A stretch of DNA of 64,000 nt from Haliotis asinina (GCF_037392515.1 NC_090288.1:56529673-56593672), one strand, 5' to 3'; shown: positions 22,947 through 35,600, counted from the stretch's first letter. The notes: a model not told the origin generated them from the sequence alone. Numbers and translations are program-made.

Positions 22947-25546
22947 ATTCACAGAATACAAATAAGACATGATACTGGTATTTATGTGAATGTTTCAGAT
23001 TTAATTATCAAAAGTGTGCTCTACATATTATTAAGTATCTGTCGGCAAAGGGGAGTACACACAGTAACCACCCTATAACAAGCTGTGACTTGAAACTAAC
23101 ATGTAAACATAATAAGAAGGCACTATGCACAACAACACCATATACAAATGGGCCATGCTGGAGATCATGTACCTCCCAATTATGTGTGGTTGGACTCGTA
23201 GGGTCCAGGGTTAACATAACTATTATTAGACCTCAATATTACACCTTATGTGGCCAACATAAAGACAATAACATACACTCAGCATAAATATACTCGGGAA
23301 AAAATAATGTGAACACTCTTTATTTTGAATTTTTGGCAAAGTTCAGCTTAGTAAAATTCTTTTATGCCGAAACGGTTCCCCCACACACTGACTAATCATG
23401 CACCCAAACGCAGCATGTTGCCTGTGTAGAAGCACGTCAGTTTGGGAAAATTGGCAAAACGTGGCAAATGCTTGTCGAGAACTGGTATAGCGAATCGGTG
23501 GTCATACATCTGAGCTGAAAGAAAACCACCGAAATTATGTCACGTCTAACAAAGCAAGAGAGAGAGGGCCATAGGTATGAGACAGATGGGCGCCAACAAC
23601 TGCCACCTTCCAAGAGTCCTGAGCTGGACATGTGGTACCATTATTAGGTTGTTCCAGTGTTAAAGGCAGACTGCCAGCACCCAAGACAGGCCACGATCAG
23701 GCAGACCACGTGTCACGACCCCACAGGAAGACCGCCATCTGCGTACTCTGCATCTGCGCACCCGTGTCATCACGCCAATGGGAACGGCGACAACGGCTCT
23801 GGGACATGTCATCAGTCGACGTGCCGTGCTACGACGCGTACGTCCAGCAGGTATCAGAGCTCGGTGTCCTCAGAGTGGAATGACACTGACCTACGAACAT
23901 CGTCCTGGTAGGTCACAGCGGGCACGGACTATTCGTCGCTGGCTAGTACGAAACATTCGCACCGACTGTTTTTCACAGACGAAAGTCTATTCACATGTTC
24001 CATGATAATAACCGGGTGCGACTGTACCCTGGTGAGAAAGACTAGCACCGAACTGCGTTCAAGAAGTGCATCCTTTAGGAGGAGGCGGTGTGATGATAAG
24101 GGGAGGAATTTGTATTACGCAGACGATTTGTCGCAATACGTGGGAACTTGAACACTCAGAGATAGAGAGATGGCATTCTTCAACTGGTGTCAAAACCACT
24201 TTTTTCGCCAGCAACTACACGAAACACTTCTACAGGAGGACGACACCAGGTCCTACAGAGCGCAGATTGTCCAGAACTTCTTGAACGCCCAGAATTCTTC
24301 CGTGACTACCATGCTCATCGGACTTAATCCCGTTAAAGCACTTGTAGGATCACCTGAATCGCCAGGTGAGCAGACGACCTTGACCCCCAGCGTACCGACA
24401 AGAATTTGCCGACGCTCTCAGGAACGAGAGGAATAGGATTCCGAATAAGGTCATTCGTCGACTATGGATGAGGCGGCAAATCTGGGCGTGTATTGCTGCT
24501 AGAGGTGGTCACACTGCCTACTAAGGATGTGTAGGCGTGACCAGAGATTTGAAATGACTGAGACATTCCATGATTGACTCTTGTATTTGTGAACTGTACT
24601 ATTCCTACCCATCAGTCCATTATCTGTGATGAGTTTCTCATAGACACTGTTTGTGCAATTTCCCAAATACTGGCTACATTGAATGTACTATAGCTGAACG
24701 GCATTTGATGTTTTGCTCTGATTTAATAAGTAAAACTTCACTGTTGACTTTCCTTTGCCCACTAGTTTATAACAAACAAAACACTTCCATAATAGTGAAA
24801 CTGTGAAAATCCGTGTTAGAGTTGATCTTCAGTAACTCATGCTTGTAGCAAGAGTCGACTAACGGGATAAGGTGGTCAGGCTCACCGCCGTGGTTGACAC
24901 GTCACCGTATGCCATGTCGTAGATAGATAGTTCTGATCTTGATCATGGACTGCCTGCCCCAGACTCAATTGCTTACAGAGCGCCGCCATATAGCTGGAAT
25001 ATTGCTGAGTGCGGCGTAAAACTAAAGTCACTCACTCAATATTATTAATACAAAGTAATGTACACTGTCCATAATCGTACACAGAAAGCGTCAGAGCTAA
25101 GGAATGCCTTTTAAAACAGCCTTTTTATTGTTGTTAGACACAAAATATCTGATTCCTACCATCTGTACTATTCTTACCATAATATAAGCTTCTGAGCATG
25201 GAGAAGCATCAAACTGTATTGTTCGCAATAAGCCTAGGGCGTCATGCCATAGTTGTCTAACCCTTAACTAAGAGATGTCATAGAGTGAAACGCATCTGTG
25301 CTACGTTTTGACTGAAAATCACTCATCGTATTTTTATATTATGATGAAGTTACACGATTTCGTACATTCGAAACTGTGCAGATATGATGTATATCACACC
25401 ATAATGACTTTCTTTTAAACAGGTGCGCAAAGAATATGTGGTGTATCAAGATAGATGGGAATTCCGCTGAGGCTAGGAAAAATTTAGCCTGGCATGATCG
25501 ATTCACCGGCGTATGTGGACGAATTAGGCTCCCCAGACACTTTTGA
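22615..25546 (+). CDS. Perlustrin-like gene 4: secreted single IGFBP-N domain protein
   Basis: Exons 22615-22814 (200 nt) and 25423-25546 (124 nt) encode 107 aa. The chosen ATG matches the paralogues; an in-frame ATG at 22576 lies in the minisatellite. The signal peptide ends Q-T-E-G; the mature start is L-R-C-I-Q-C. C-G-C-C-D-V-C and P-T-K-F-G-Q-P-C end exon 1. Exon 2 gives M-W-C-I-K and F-T-G-V-C-G-R-I-R-L-P-R-H-F. Twelve cysteines. By hand alignment exon 1 differs from gene 3 at 16 of 67 residues, 14 of them before residue 42, yet exon 2 differs at one base in 124. The 2.6-kb intron contains a dead Tc1 element and a SINE. Role as for gene 3. Confidence 0.9.
22897..22946 (+). repeat. (TATG)n(TG)n microsatellite in intron 1 of gene 4
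   Basis: TATGTATGTATG followed by an uninterrupted TG run. Confidence 0.85.
23537..24520 (+). pseudogene. Tc1-like transposase, inactivated, in intron 1 of gene 4
   Basis: From the ATG at 23537 the plus strand reads M-S-R-L-T-K-Q-E-R..A-I-G-M. An R-S-G-R-P-R-V-T-T-P-Q-E-D-R-H-L block (about 23695) and R-T-R-V-I-T-P follow, then an R-W-L-V-R-N-I-R-T-D region with V-F-H(=F-T)-R-R-K-S where the first catalytic segment would be. A later frame gives F-F-R-D-Y-H-A-H-R-T and a D-L-D-P-Q-R stretch in place of the terminal D-L-x-P-I-E. Several stops and frameshifts are present. I could not see clear terminal inverted repeats. Confidence 0.75.
24832..25035 (-). repeat. Abalone-type SINE in intron 1 of gene 4
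   Basis: Reads, plus strand, 'aactcatgcttgtagcaagagtcgactaacggg', 'cgccgccatatagctggaatattgctgagtgcggcg' and 'actcactcaatatt'. This is the complete inverted order of the family. Confidence 0.8.
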
Positions 25547-25854
25547 CCTGCTGTTACAGTAAGTCCTCAAATCATGAAGCTTTCTATTTCTCAAGCTATT
25601 TCCAACAACATCAAAGTGTTGCTATTATTCATACTTCCCTGAAATGAAACCATAGGGGAAAATCCCATAGATTATCCTCGGAAAATATTCCTTCATACAA
25701 GGCAAAACCAAAGAAAATTATATAAATTCATCAAAAAAGTGACTTTGGAAAACTTCAAATTTCGTGGAAACAAGCTCGATAGGTTTATTTCGAATTACGT
25801 CTTGAAGGGGAGTTATGTCTAAATGCTGTGAAACCTTAAGCATGAAATTGATTT

Positions 25855-26048
25855 GGCTTGTTGTCTTGCATCACATTCAACAATATTCCCGCATCTTTGT
25901 GGCTGCGATATGTACATGATCCAGTATGAAGCAAACAGTTTAGTGATTGACATGACCATCGATTTAGGCATTTGGGATATTATGACAGGTTTTATCGAAG
26001 TCACCGAGCTTGACCACCCTTTGCCTTTAGTCGCCGCTTACGGCAAGA
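25855..26048 (+). repeat. Old SINE copy in the 3'UTR intron of gene 4
   Basis: Diverged but collinear: 'ttcaacaatattcccgcatctttgtgg', 'gtttagtgattgacatgacc', 'gagcttgaccacccttt' and 'ttagtcgccgcttacggcaag'. The 70-aa frame across it is the SINE, not a gene. Confidence 0.65.
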
Positions 26049-26107
26049 ATACCGAAAGTGTATGAAGGTAAGAAGGTGTGTAAGGTACTCTTTTCCATTG
26101 TTTTCAG

Positions 26108-26165
26108 GTTGGACCCAAATAAACGATGTGAAAGGCTCATCCTACGAAGTAAACGACATTCTTTA
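26108..26165 (+). other. Probable 3'UTR exon of gene 4
   Basis: Acceptor 'attgttttcag' then 'gttggacccaaataaacg', matching the gene 3 exon at 18256. The donor TTACA|GTAAGT lies at 25558/25559, 12 nt after the stop. AATAAA sits only about 10 nt inside the exon, so the true 3' end is uncertain. Confidence 0.5.
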
Positions 26166-26324
26166 TCATTTGTATTGGACAAGCATATTAGTAAACTCTT
26201 TCTGAACCTCTGAAGATTGAATTTTGTCTTTCTTTCTATTTTTCTCAGATATGCATTTGCCCATACATTTTTTCACGTTGGAATGTTGGCTGTTACTTAA
26301 AGAGGATACAAAAGTGGTGAACAT

Positions 26325-27185
26325 AGTTTGAACAGCGAGTTAACTATCTTTTAAGTAACATCAGCAGTATTTTAGCCACAGCATGACTATGGAAGCTATT
26401 TATTGAAATCAAAATTTCAACGATAAAAGAGATGTCAACAATCGACTGTACGATCGCTAAAATAGGTGTAGACTTAAAACTAGCAAGTACCCACAAACAA
26501 TATTTGATATAACGACAGATTATCAACGGACTACAAGACAGTCTACAACTGAGGATCATGTCACGAGATGTCATGGGGACTTTCAGTACTTTTGCTACCT
26601 GCATGGACTTGACCTGGATTTACACCATACCTGATTTATATATATTATGTTCAGCATGATGTTTATAAATAGCACATGCAAAAGAGTCACCCCTCAGCAG
26701 TGTTGTGAAATATTATTATTAAATTATTTGTTTAGTTCAGATTTTTTGACGGCATTTTGGCTCATGCGAGTTAAGTGAGTGAGTTAAAGGTTTACATCGC
26801 ATCGGCAACATTACAGCCATACAGTGATGAAAACAAGGTGATTAATGTAAAATGGCTGCTGGCAAGGGGCAGTAAATCGAACTAGTCTATCACATATGCA
26901 TATTAAAACAAGTAATGAAATTTAAAATACTTTAACTATAGAAGACAATACAATATATATAGAGCTCACTAACAACTGAAGGTACATCACATTGAAGGGA
27001 CCATGGGGACTTACGGTACCTTTGCTACCTAAGTCATCCCTTCAGCTGCTGACAACTATAGGTACTGTCAGCCCAAATTACAATAAGAAGAATACTACAA
27101 TTATAAAACTGGTAGACTTAAATTTACATCAAGTGTTTTGGGACTCAGAGGACAATATTTTGGCTCAAAGGTGCATCCCTGATAT
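26325..27185 (-). repeat. Two LINE 3'-tail fragments
   Basis: 26325-26640 and 26770-27185 each carry the tail landmarks ('catggggacttWcrgtacctttgctacct', partly, and 'caactgaaggtacatcac'). The second begins with 'gtgagtgagttaaaggtttacatcgcatcggcaac', the tail's terminal sequence. Confidence 0.65.
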
Positions 27186-27690
27186 TTATCGATAACTGAT
27201 CGATTTTAGGTAACTGTTATCGATGTGTGTTATCCATATCTATAGATGATAAACAACTATTAATGTGTATATCTGAATGCCAATACGGCATCGGGTTATG
27301 ACTGACATCCAGTGTCGACTGACGGCACCAGTAGACATAACCAATAGTTGGATGTATGTCATTGATAACTGACACCAAACTTTGTGTCCCACTTCTTTTG
27401 CATTAGATTCCGGATGTAACATCTCATGACAGGTTGATAATGACCGTATGGGATAAGACGTGGTGTCAGAAATTTGTTGAGGACTGGTGTATTACTAGTG
27501 ATTCCAACATTGTTATGTAACCAATAGAACACGATGAGGTATTGGCAGTAGGAATAAAATAACATAGTTCAATGATTTCAGTAAAAAGTGAATGTATAGC
27601 AAGCATGTTTTAATGGCCTGAAGACGCGAGAAATAATCTGAAATGAAGATGGACTGTTAATATTTAGACTGTTCTTTTACATAATTAGTG
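27186..27690. other. No gene recognised
   Basis: Contains 'cccacttcttttgcattagattccgg' and a 'gtgacaggttgataatgaccgtatggg'-like stretch. The stretch recurs at about 35800-35900 and 47290-47380, so it is a low-copy dispersed repeat of unknown type. Confidence 0.4.
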
Positions 27691-27692
27691 AA

Positions 27693-27832
27693 GGAGAGAA
27701 TGAGTATTGTTTTACGAATATTAGCAATATTCCAGCATCATCACGGCGGATTATTCTGTAGTACGTGCACCCTTGTGCAGAATCAATCCCGGGTCTTCCG
27801 TCTCACGACGGAAGGCTTTAACCAGTTTCATA
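27693..27832 (+). repeat. SINE fragment
   Basis: 'gagaatgagtattgttttacgaatattagcaatattccagcatcatcacgg' (in parts) is a diverged SINE 5' region. It ends in 'cgggtcttccgtctcacgacgg', where the usual 3' part is lost. Confidence 0.55.
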
Positions 27833-28189
27833 TTTTAGAGAGGTTAATATGATAATTGTTCTGCATTGAAAGTTGATCTGTCATCAGGCAATCCTGAAGA
27901 TATTGATCTAGACCCAGTGATGGTGGCACTGGCAGCTGCACCAACATCTTTTGTCCCACCCATGAAGGTAGTATCGTAAGTGTATTCATTGTATTGATTT
28001 TGGAACATAAGTTGGTTCATATTTCTATAGTTTAGTTAGTGATAGCTCCACCTCTGGTCACCTTTAGTGCATTACCTGATGCTATTTTCATTGCAGAGTT
28101 TTTTTAAAGAGGGTCTAAAACACAGTTGTGTGAAGGATTCTGTGATATTCTGTAGAATGTAATGTAGAAATTTTAGGGACACATGTACA

Positions 28190-28460
28190 TATAGATTTTG
28201 TTTTTGAAAGTGGCTAACAGATCAATAGATGATCGGATGATGGTGCCCCAAATCTTGGTTTTCTTTTTGTATTTAATTGTTGTGCCATCTAAAATTTGTC
28301 AGCACCATTTCCAAAGTTGCCTTTCCACAGAGTTTGTGTTCTGGAGAGAAGAAGTAACATTCATGTCATCAACAAACAGTAATCCATCAATAGATTTATT
28401 TAAAACTTACACCGTAGTGACAGACAAAATACTGCCTTCAGGGACATCCTGAACATGCTT
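28190..28460 (-). pseudogene. Jockey/I-type LINE reverse transcriptase scrap
   Basis: The minus strand encodes a degraded G-V/D-V-P-x-G-S-I-L-S-V motif, then S-I-D-G-L-L-F-V-D-D-M-N-V (the Y/F-x-D-D catalytic box) and V-E-R-Q-L. This is the same order as at 37794-38288 and 48414-48623. About 90 codons survive, with stops. Confidence 0.75.
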
Positions 28461-28548
28461 GTTGCGGCCTTAAGTGAGTGGAGTGAGTAATATTGGCAAT
28501 ATATCAGCCATGCCGTGGATAAAACAAGTTGTATACTCAAACAAGTTT

Positions 28549-28552
<4 letters not shown>

Positions 28553-28640
<88 letters not shown>
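28553..28640 (+). repeat. (CA)n microsatellite, about 44 units
   Basis: Uninterrupted CACACA run of about 88 bp. Confidence 0.97.
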
Positions 28641-28641
<1 letters not shown>

Positions 28642-28799
28642 AATGACAGACACAATTCAACATGTCAGTGAATTCAATATTGCAGCCAGGGGGCGATGGA
28701 AAAGGTCATTCGTTTTAAAATATTTGTTTACAAAGGACATTGCAGTAGTTAGGTGTGTCACTGTTTTAGCATATATCCAACCCAAACTAACGCCACTGT

Positions 28800-28972
28800 A
28801 CTGCTTCAGTTTTATCGAGTCTGGACCAGACACTCCAGCGACAAATAGCATGAGCAACGATCTGCGCAACTGGGAACCAATGACGTGTCAACCAAGCCAG
28901 CGAGCCTGAGCACCCGATCCCGTTAGTCGCCTCTTACGACAAGCATAGTTGCCTTTTATGGCAAGCATTGGT
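28800..28972 (+). repeat. Abalone-type SINE, 5'-truncated
   Basis: 'cgagtctggaccagacactcc', 'gcaactgggaaccaatgacgtgtcaacc', 'gcgagcctgagcacccgatcccgttagtcgcctcttacgacaagc' (in parts). The head is missing. Confidence 0.8.
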
Positions 28973-29744
28973 TCCTCTTGTCACTCTATTTATTTCTGTA
29001 TCTGACATTTATGGCCCTGTTGGTCATCTTCCTTCGCTGTGTCTGTCATCACATCAACTGTAGAAGGAAGTGGTATTGTTTCTCTATCTGTCCATTGTTG
29101 AATCTTTGCCTGTCCATTGTTGTTAATATATATATATATATATGCTTACATCTCTATTGAGTATGTGGAGTGCGGTATCCCGACTGTCTGTGTAGGGACG
29201 ACTGCGAGCAGGATTATGTGGTTCAGGCTCTGTGGTTGAGCTGGAAGTCCGCTCACCTCATTCATGCATGCTCGTTTGTCATATCTTGTGTAAGCAACGA
29301 AAGAAGTATAAACTCAACTATGCCTTCGTCTTCATCAACGTAATGTTCGTTTTAAATGATAGTTCCCCAGTCGACGCACCATACAGGCGCGTTGATACTT
29401 GAAACACGGTCAAACAAGCACACTGCGTGTATGTGTGTGAGTGCATGCATGTGTGCGCCGCAATTAAAGGAAATTACTCGACGTTCAAATATGATCAAAT
29501 GTATTTCACAATGTTTCTAAACACTGATCATCAAAATGATTTATCAACTAGTAATGAATAGTATCAGCAAATGCAACAGTATCATAAGCTTGCAGCTAAT
29601 GACTGGAATTGGATGCTTCTTTTTGAGCTTCATGTATCTGTTCCCTTCTGCTTATGTACTCATGTACCGAAGGACAGTGTCTTGTGAGTTTGGGGTCTAC
29701 TGGGCACTGATGACACATAAAGAAGGCCCAGACAGTTGAACTTA

Positions 29745-29837
29745 CCAATATTTCATTTTTACTGCATTATTGTATTAAATACACTACTGAGGTGTTCAGG
29801 TGGTGAGCTGAAATGTGGTCCAAGATCTGGATCCAGC
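29745..29837 (-). other. Probable 3'UTR exon of gene 5
   Basis: On the minus strand, acceptor 'tttgtttccag' then 'gctggatccagatcttgg'. Copy B has AATAAA in the matching place. Here it reads AGTAAA (29758-29763), a weaker variant. Confidence 0.55.
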
Positions 29838-29928
29838 CTGGAAACAAATCGAATAAACATAAATGTATTTAGTGTACAAAGACGCAAGAGAATGGTGTGT
29901 TGTTAATTTACCAAAATGCAAGAGAATA

Positions 29929-30440
29929 GTAGGTTTCTTCATATGATTTGACATGATTGGAGATAGGTTTCTTTATATGATTTGTCATGATTGGAGATAA
30001 GTTTCTTTATATGATTTGTCATGATTGGAGATAGGTTTCTTTATATGATTTGTCATGATTGGAGATAGGTTTCTTTATATGATTTGACATGATTGGAGAT
30101 AGGTTTCTTTATATGATTTGTCATGATTGGAGATAGGTTTCTTTATATGATTTGTCATGATTGGAGATAGGTTTCTTTATATGATTTGTCATGATTGGAG
30201 ATAAGTTTCTTTATATGATTTGTCATGATTGGAGATAAGTTTCTTTATATGATTTGTCATGATTGGAGATAGGTTTCTTTATATGATTTGTCATGATTGG
30301 AGATAAGTTTCTTTATATGATTTGTCATGATTGGAGATAAGTTTCTTTATATGATTTGTCATGATTGGAGATAGGTTTCTTTATATGATTTGTCATGATT
30401 GGAGATAGGTTTCTTTATATGATTTGTCATGATTGGAGAT
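29929..30440 (+). repeat. 34-bp minisatellite, 15 units, in the 3'UTR intron of gene 5
   Basis: The unit 'gattggagataggtttcttt' plus 'atatgatttgtcat' recurs about every 34 bp. I counted 15 'catgattggag' anchors. The last unit ends about 30 bp from the exon 2 donor. The matching place in copy B (42459-42500) has one unit, so the array arose after the duplication or collapsed in B. Confidence 0.95.
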
Positions 30441-30483
30441 GCATCGGTTCCGAATGCTACATCCACTTACTAAAATACACAGA

Positions 30484-32374
30484 TCACACTCTTATTCTTC
30501 CACAAACACCCTGGAAGGTATCGGGGAAGACTACACTTCTCCTGGCCTCGGCAACATCATTCTGAATCCTTATGCACCACAAGTTCCTCGCACACCTGTT
30601 ACAAAGAAATTGATGAGATTAAGCGACATTACTATAATGAACGGATTTATGGAACCAGTTGTAAAAGTTACCATTAAAACTTGACATATTTATGTTTTTA
30701 TTAGTTAAGATTTGACCCAATGAAAACAGTCGTATGTTTGAGAGTACAGATCGACGATTCCCTGCCTTGCTCACTTGTTCAGTGGACATAACTGACTGTT
30801 TCATCTTGGTTAAAGGTACAATTCTCTCGAAAGTGACAATAGCGAAAAGCCACACATGTTCCTATGACGTCTCAAATGAAACCACAACTCGGAAAAGACG
30901 ATAAACATCTACACGTTTGTGATTATTTGAAATGGAGTTGAAAGATGTTGGTGTACTGTGATCTCCCGGATAAGCCCGAAACATTTCGTTACATTTACAC
31001 ATGTTAAACTCAAAACACATTATATGAAACTTAACATAATAACAACCATAACAGTGGAATATTTGCCAGTTTGGGTGCTACTAATTAGTATAATGGACTA
31101 ATTACTTCAACCAGTCGGTAATGTCACGTTATAGACTTATGTTTTGTTGATTTAGCCTTACGTATGTTTATAACAGTTAGAATGTAACCAAAGAGAAACG
31201 ATCGCATGTGTGAAATATAGATCGACGATTCCCTGCCTCGCTCGAGTAACAATACAATTAGCGGAAAGACATATTTCAGTGTTGATTGGTGTCTCAAACA
31301 AAACTGGAAAATGACGATAAAAATACGTACGTTTGTGAGTTTTTAACCAAAAAGAGTTGGCGTACTGTGATTCCCCGAATCACGAAACATCTCATTGCAT
31401 TTAAAAATTTAAAAACGCAAACGATATTGTATGATACTTCAGATCATAACAGTGGAATATTTGCACGTACAGTTTTCGTTCTAATGAAAGTAATATGGCA
31501 TTCACAGTGTAGCGAAGTTCAGCCTCGTTATCATCAGTTAATTAATTACACTATGGATGTCTTCTTTTATACTCTTCAAAACAAAAGTAGAGGATCATGA
31601 ACTTTCCATTTGGATAGGAAGTGTAAACGTTAACAAACGTTTCAAGGACAGACATCTCATGAACGCACCATTTCCCTCTAATACCACACCAAAACACAAC
31701 GCATGATATGCACGTGCACAATGCAGTAGCCCCATACATGTGCATACGGTCAGATTTCAAGAAGGTCGAGAAATCACTTAGAACATTAATTTTGACACTC
31801 ATCTTGCATCACACATTTGCTAGTGTTTGCTTCTAATCGACTGTTTTAAAATGAAAATCGTATACATGCAACTTACATGACATACACCAATACATTCCAA
31901 ATAACTACAATTTTAAGGAAGTGCAAATGGTGATGCACTCTCAAAACATCCAATAATATCATATCAATATTGATTGTCTCCGGTAAATCTCCTAAATATT
32001 TTTAGTCGTAAATAAAAAATGAAGGTCCCTTACGTTTCTTTTCTTTGGTGCAAGGATACCCGAACTTTTCTATGTCACAGAAGTTTTATTTGAAAGTGAC
32101 ACATTAACAAATATTCATGACATAGGATAGACAGGAACCTAAACCATTTCTTGTGACATACGTGAAAGACTTACCTTGGTGTCATTGCAGAACATGGATG
32201 TCCAAATCTAGTTCCACAAACATAACAGCATCCACATTCGTCTTTCACGAGGTTTCGTCTTCCGCACCCCCTTGGCCTCTCGCATGACGCCGGAGAACAG
32301 GGAGGACAGGTTTGACCAATGACCTGGTTGATCAGCACTACAAGGGCAACCGTAACCAACAGGATGTATTTCAT
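30484..32374 (-). CDS. Perlustrin-like gene 5: secreted single IGFBP-N domain protein
   Basis: The minus strand carries exon 1 at 32374-32175 (200 nt) and exon 2 at 30595-30484 (112 nt), joined in phase 2 (AG|GTAAGT; TTGTAACAG|) to encode 103 aa. The signal peptide is residues 1-20 (M-K-Y-I-L-L...N-Q-V-I-G), so the mature protein is about 83 aa starting Q-T-C-P-P-C. The motif is C-G-C-C-Y-V-C-G-T-R-F. Exon 2 has L-W-C-I-R-I and F-Q-G-V-C-G-R-I-R-V-stop, and lacks the L-P-R-H-F tail of genes 3 and 4. Twelve cysteines. The length matches mature perlustrin (about 84 aa, family knowledge). A TATA box lies 91 bp upstream. Five base differences separate its 312-nt CDS from gene 6, four of them silent by hand count. 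Confidence 0.9.
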
Positions 32375-32457
32375 AGCTGTGTATTTTCTGAGTAAATAAT
32401 CTCAACGTGTTGGGTTTTTTTTTCACCAGAAAACAGACTAAACTTTGAAAGAATCAC

Positions 32458-32610
32458 TTTTTATACCCTTTTCGATAGATGTGGATGGTCGTCATTGGCC
32501 GTTACTCTTTCATGACCACTAATAGGCTTGGCTTTATCATCCGCCCAATCAATGTTATAATAGGTATTGCAGGTGGTATCCTCACCACGCCTAAAGATTT
32601 AAACTTATCT
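32458..32610 (-). promoter_or_regulatory. Core promoter of gene 5
   Basis: TATAAAAA on the minus strand at 32465-32458. Upstream are 'gaaagagtaacggccaatgac' (part; includes CCAAT on the same strand), 'gattgggcggatgataaagc' and 'aggcgtggtgagg'. The 'ggcgtgg' box is shared in sense with the upstream modules of loci 2-4. The block is conserved at genes 6 and 7. Confidence 0.65.
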
Positions 32611-35600
32611 CTGTCTCACTTTCATTATATACAGCTGTAACACTTGAACCACCCCCACATAATTTCAGTGCAACGTGTACTGGAATAGAAAAAAAGAAAT
32701 ACAGAATGAGCGAGAATAAACAAACATAAGCTGAAGAAAAGAACAGAATATGGCATGACCACTTGGGATAAGATTTAAAAGCGGAGATATATTGGAATTA
32801 ATTACGTTTTCCACACGTGAAAGAATTCGTAATTGTGCAAGGAGTAACTATTATTGTGAAAACATGGACTCACACTGAAACTGGAACAAGAGTGGTGTTG
32901 AGATGTTATGCCATTATAAGGCTGTAGGTGTTCGAACTAGACGGACTAGGGGTACCCCTCGTTGAGTATGACAAAATTGGTGCCAGTTGATTGAAACTGG
33001 AGTAAGTTCCATTCACAAAACAAACGATACTTCTCCTTTTATCCACGATTAATTTCACTATCACTTTGCGAAAAATACGCATGAATCATTATAACTAAAT
33101 CTAGGAGCAGCTGGGTAGATTGATCGAGTGTAGTTTCATTTCTAAACTAATAACACATCTGTACAACAATTCATTTGAATTTAGGCGTGTAGCACACCAA
33201 TGTTTCGTGTAAGCCCGATAGGTTGCAAAGATTCATATTTAGACAGCACTGAGGCCTTGCCCAACATTTTTAGCTAAATTCATGTGTAAGTCCGGGTTTT
33301 TTTAAATTTGGTAGCTGCGCCCCTGGATTTCACTATCGGAAAGGGACAAAATGGCGTGTTCAACAACAGAAGGATACACGCACTTGGTATTTTGAACAAG
33401 GCAATTTCTCATATAGACCTGGATTATTTCGGGCCAGTGAACAAATTATTTCATTGTTAAATGTATGAAGAATTCATGGGGTCATGTCAGTATATCGTGA
33501 GCATATATAAACACCCTGATATATGATGAAAGTGTAACTCCGGGGTTCGTATTAGCGTATTTTCCAAACTTCTTAGCGACCATGGAGTCCTATAGCAAAC
33601 AATAAGCTATGACGTGGTTTACTTTATAGAAATAGTGCTTTTGGTGACATTAACTGATACAATGCGAAACATAAATTAGGCACATGTGATATATGTACTT
33701 GTTTTTCGTTATGAAACCACTAGATAAATGCTTCTATATTCTGTCGAAGAATGTTCATGACAAAGAACATGTTGAACCATCACCGATGTTTTCAGCAGAA
33801 AATCAATACCAATTTAAAGTTCTGCTGTGCTTAAGACCGGTAAATCCACAACAATATCGTTTCATATTCATAAGCCGCCGTTTAGATTGATTTATATGGT
33901 CGACGTGAGACTTGGCAACAGCCAGAAATCTCGAGAACTGAATGATAGGTATATAAGAGATGGTTGTTGACATGTATGGTGAGGGGCGACTACTGCTTTG
34001 GATTTCGCTCATCAGTCTTCTAACAAGGACATTTCACCACTCATGAGATTCTGTATAATGATATTATATATATGTTGATCCAACTGTTGACCGGAAGTGC
34101 TACCACAGTAAAGTAGTGACTGGTGTCGTGTCACGTTGTTGGTCTCATGTGTTTTCAGAGTCACGACTGTCTTCGTCAAGACTTGACAGGTTTAGTTGTT
34201 TCCGGTTGATAAGTGTTAACTTATGGCTCTTGGTCTGTGTTGACATCATGGTCCGTGGGTGAACCCTAACCTCTTTAGAAGCGACGGGGGTCGAGGTGTT
34301 TAGATCAACGTAATATCTTCCAGAAGCACCAGGACGGTGCTCATCGTGCATGAGTCGCAAGCGGCACATCATCCACAGTAGACCATGAATGTGGCATGAT
34401 GTTACATTTTAAACGTCTGAGACGTTACAGGACCTTGGACATGGGCTGCAAAAGAGGAACTGGACAAACTACCTCAAACCTCCATTGAGATCCTGAATGA
34501 ATAGTTGACAAAATAGGCATTATTACAAAATGCTGTTACACAGATTTGATCTTTCCGATCACCCTCAACGTAATAACAGATTGTTGGTGATCACATCTAA
34601 AGTGGCACATGCCCATTGTCGTTGTGTGCTCCCAATTTGTCATTTATGACCATATATCTTTTACTAATAACGCTCGTATGTAAGAGTATAGGAAATATTA
34701 GTGCATAGTATTAATTTCTGACGAGCTTCGTTGTTGATGACCACTGCATCTAAAAATCACACTTGCCTATTGTCGCATGTGCTCCTTATCCGTCCCTTAT
34801 CACCATATAACTTTTACTAGATACTAATATCTCTCGTATGTAAGAGTATAGGAAAATTTGTTCATAAGATTAATTAATTCCTGTTGTTGTAATGACAAAG
34901 GTCAGTCGAATGGTATGAAATAATCTTTTCATTTCCAGTTTCCTCGGGATAAACATTCACGTAAACTGGCTTTGACCAGTCACATCATCCCATCGGGAAT
35001 CAACTCTTTCCTGGGGTACATTTAATACATTTTGTTTTGTTTGGCTCATGGAAGGAGCATAATATCCCCCAGGAGACATGATAAAGTACACGTTAACCAA
35101 GTCCAAGAAATCTTAGCGACTCACATTCTCTGCTCCCTCTGTCCACAACCATCTGTCACCCCCTAAATCACGCCAGATTTTTTTTGTCAATATAGGTCTC
35201 ATTAACCTTGCAACGACTGGTTCTGGACAAATATGGTTCATACTTTCTATTAGTCTTATTGAAATTGTCAAAAATAATGTCATCTGTTTAATACTTTAGG
35301 CTGTCCACACATACCAGATGTGGGCCACAAATCGCATGAAGGATTAATGAACTGTCCGTTTCGATACAGATTACATTGGGTGTGTAAGGTATATATCAAT
35401 GTCATGAACATCTTTCATCAGAATACATTAAAATCACCGATTGGGTTAAATGTAGACGAACATTGAAAGCAGAAGTGTTCTTCTAATGAAACGATGGTAG
35501 ATATAAGGGATAGTTTGAATAAACTTCAACAGTCGCCTTTGGCACAGCCACAATCAATCCAGTGATTACTTTGTTCATCAAAATTTATGAATGAGATCTG

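Noticed and set aside
25853..26065. 70-aa frame
   Set aside because: Translation of an old SINE copy.
30433..30684. 83-aa plus-strand frame, also at 42491-42742
   Set aside because: Conserved only because it lies antisense to exon 2 of genes 5 and 6.
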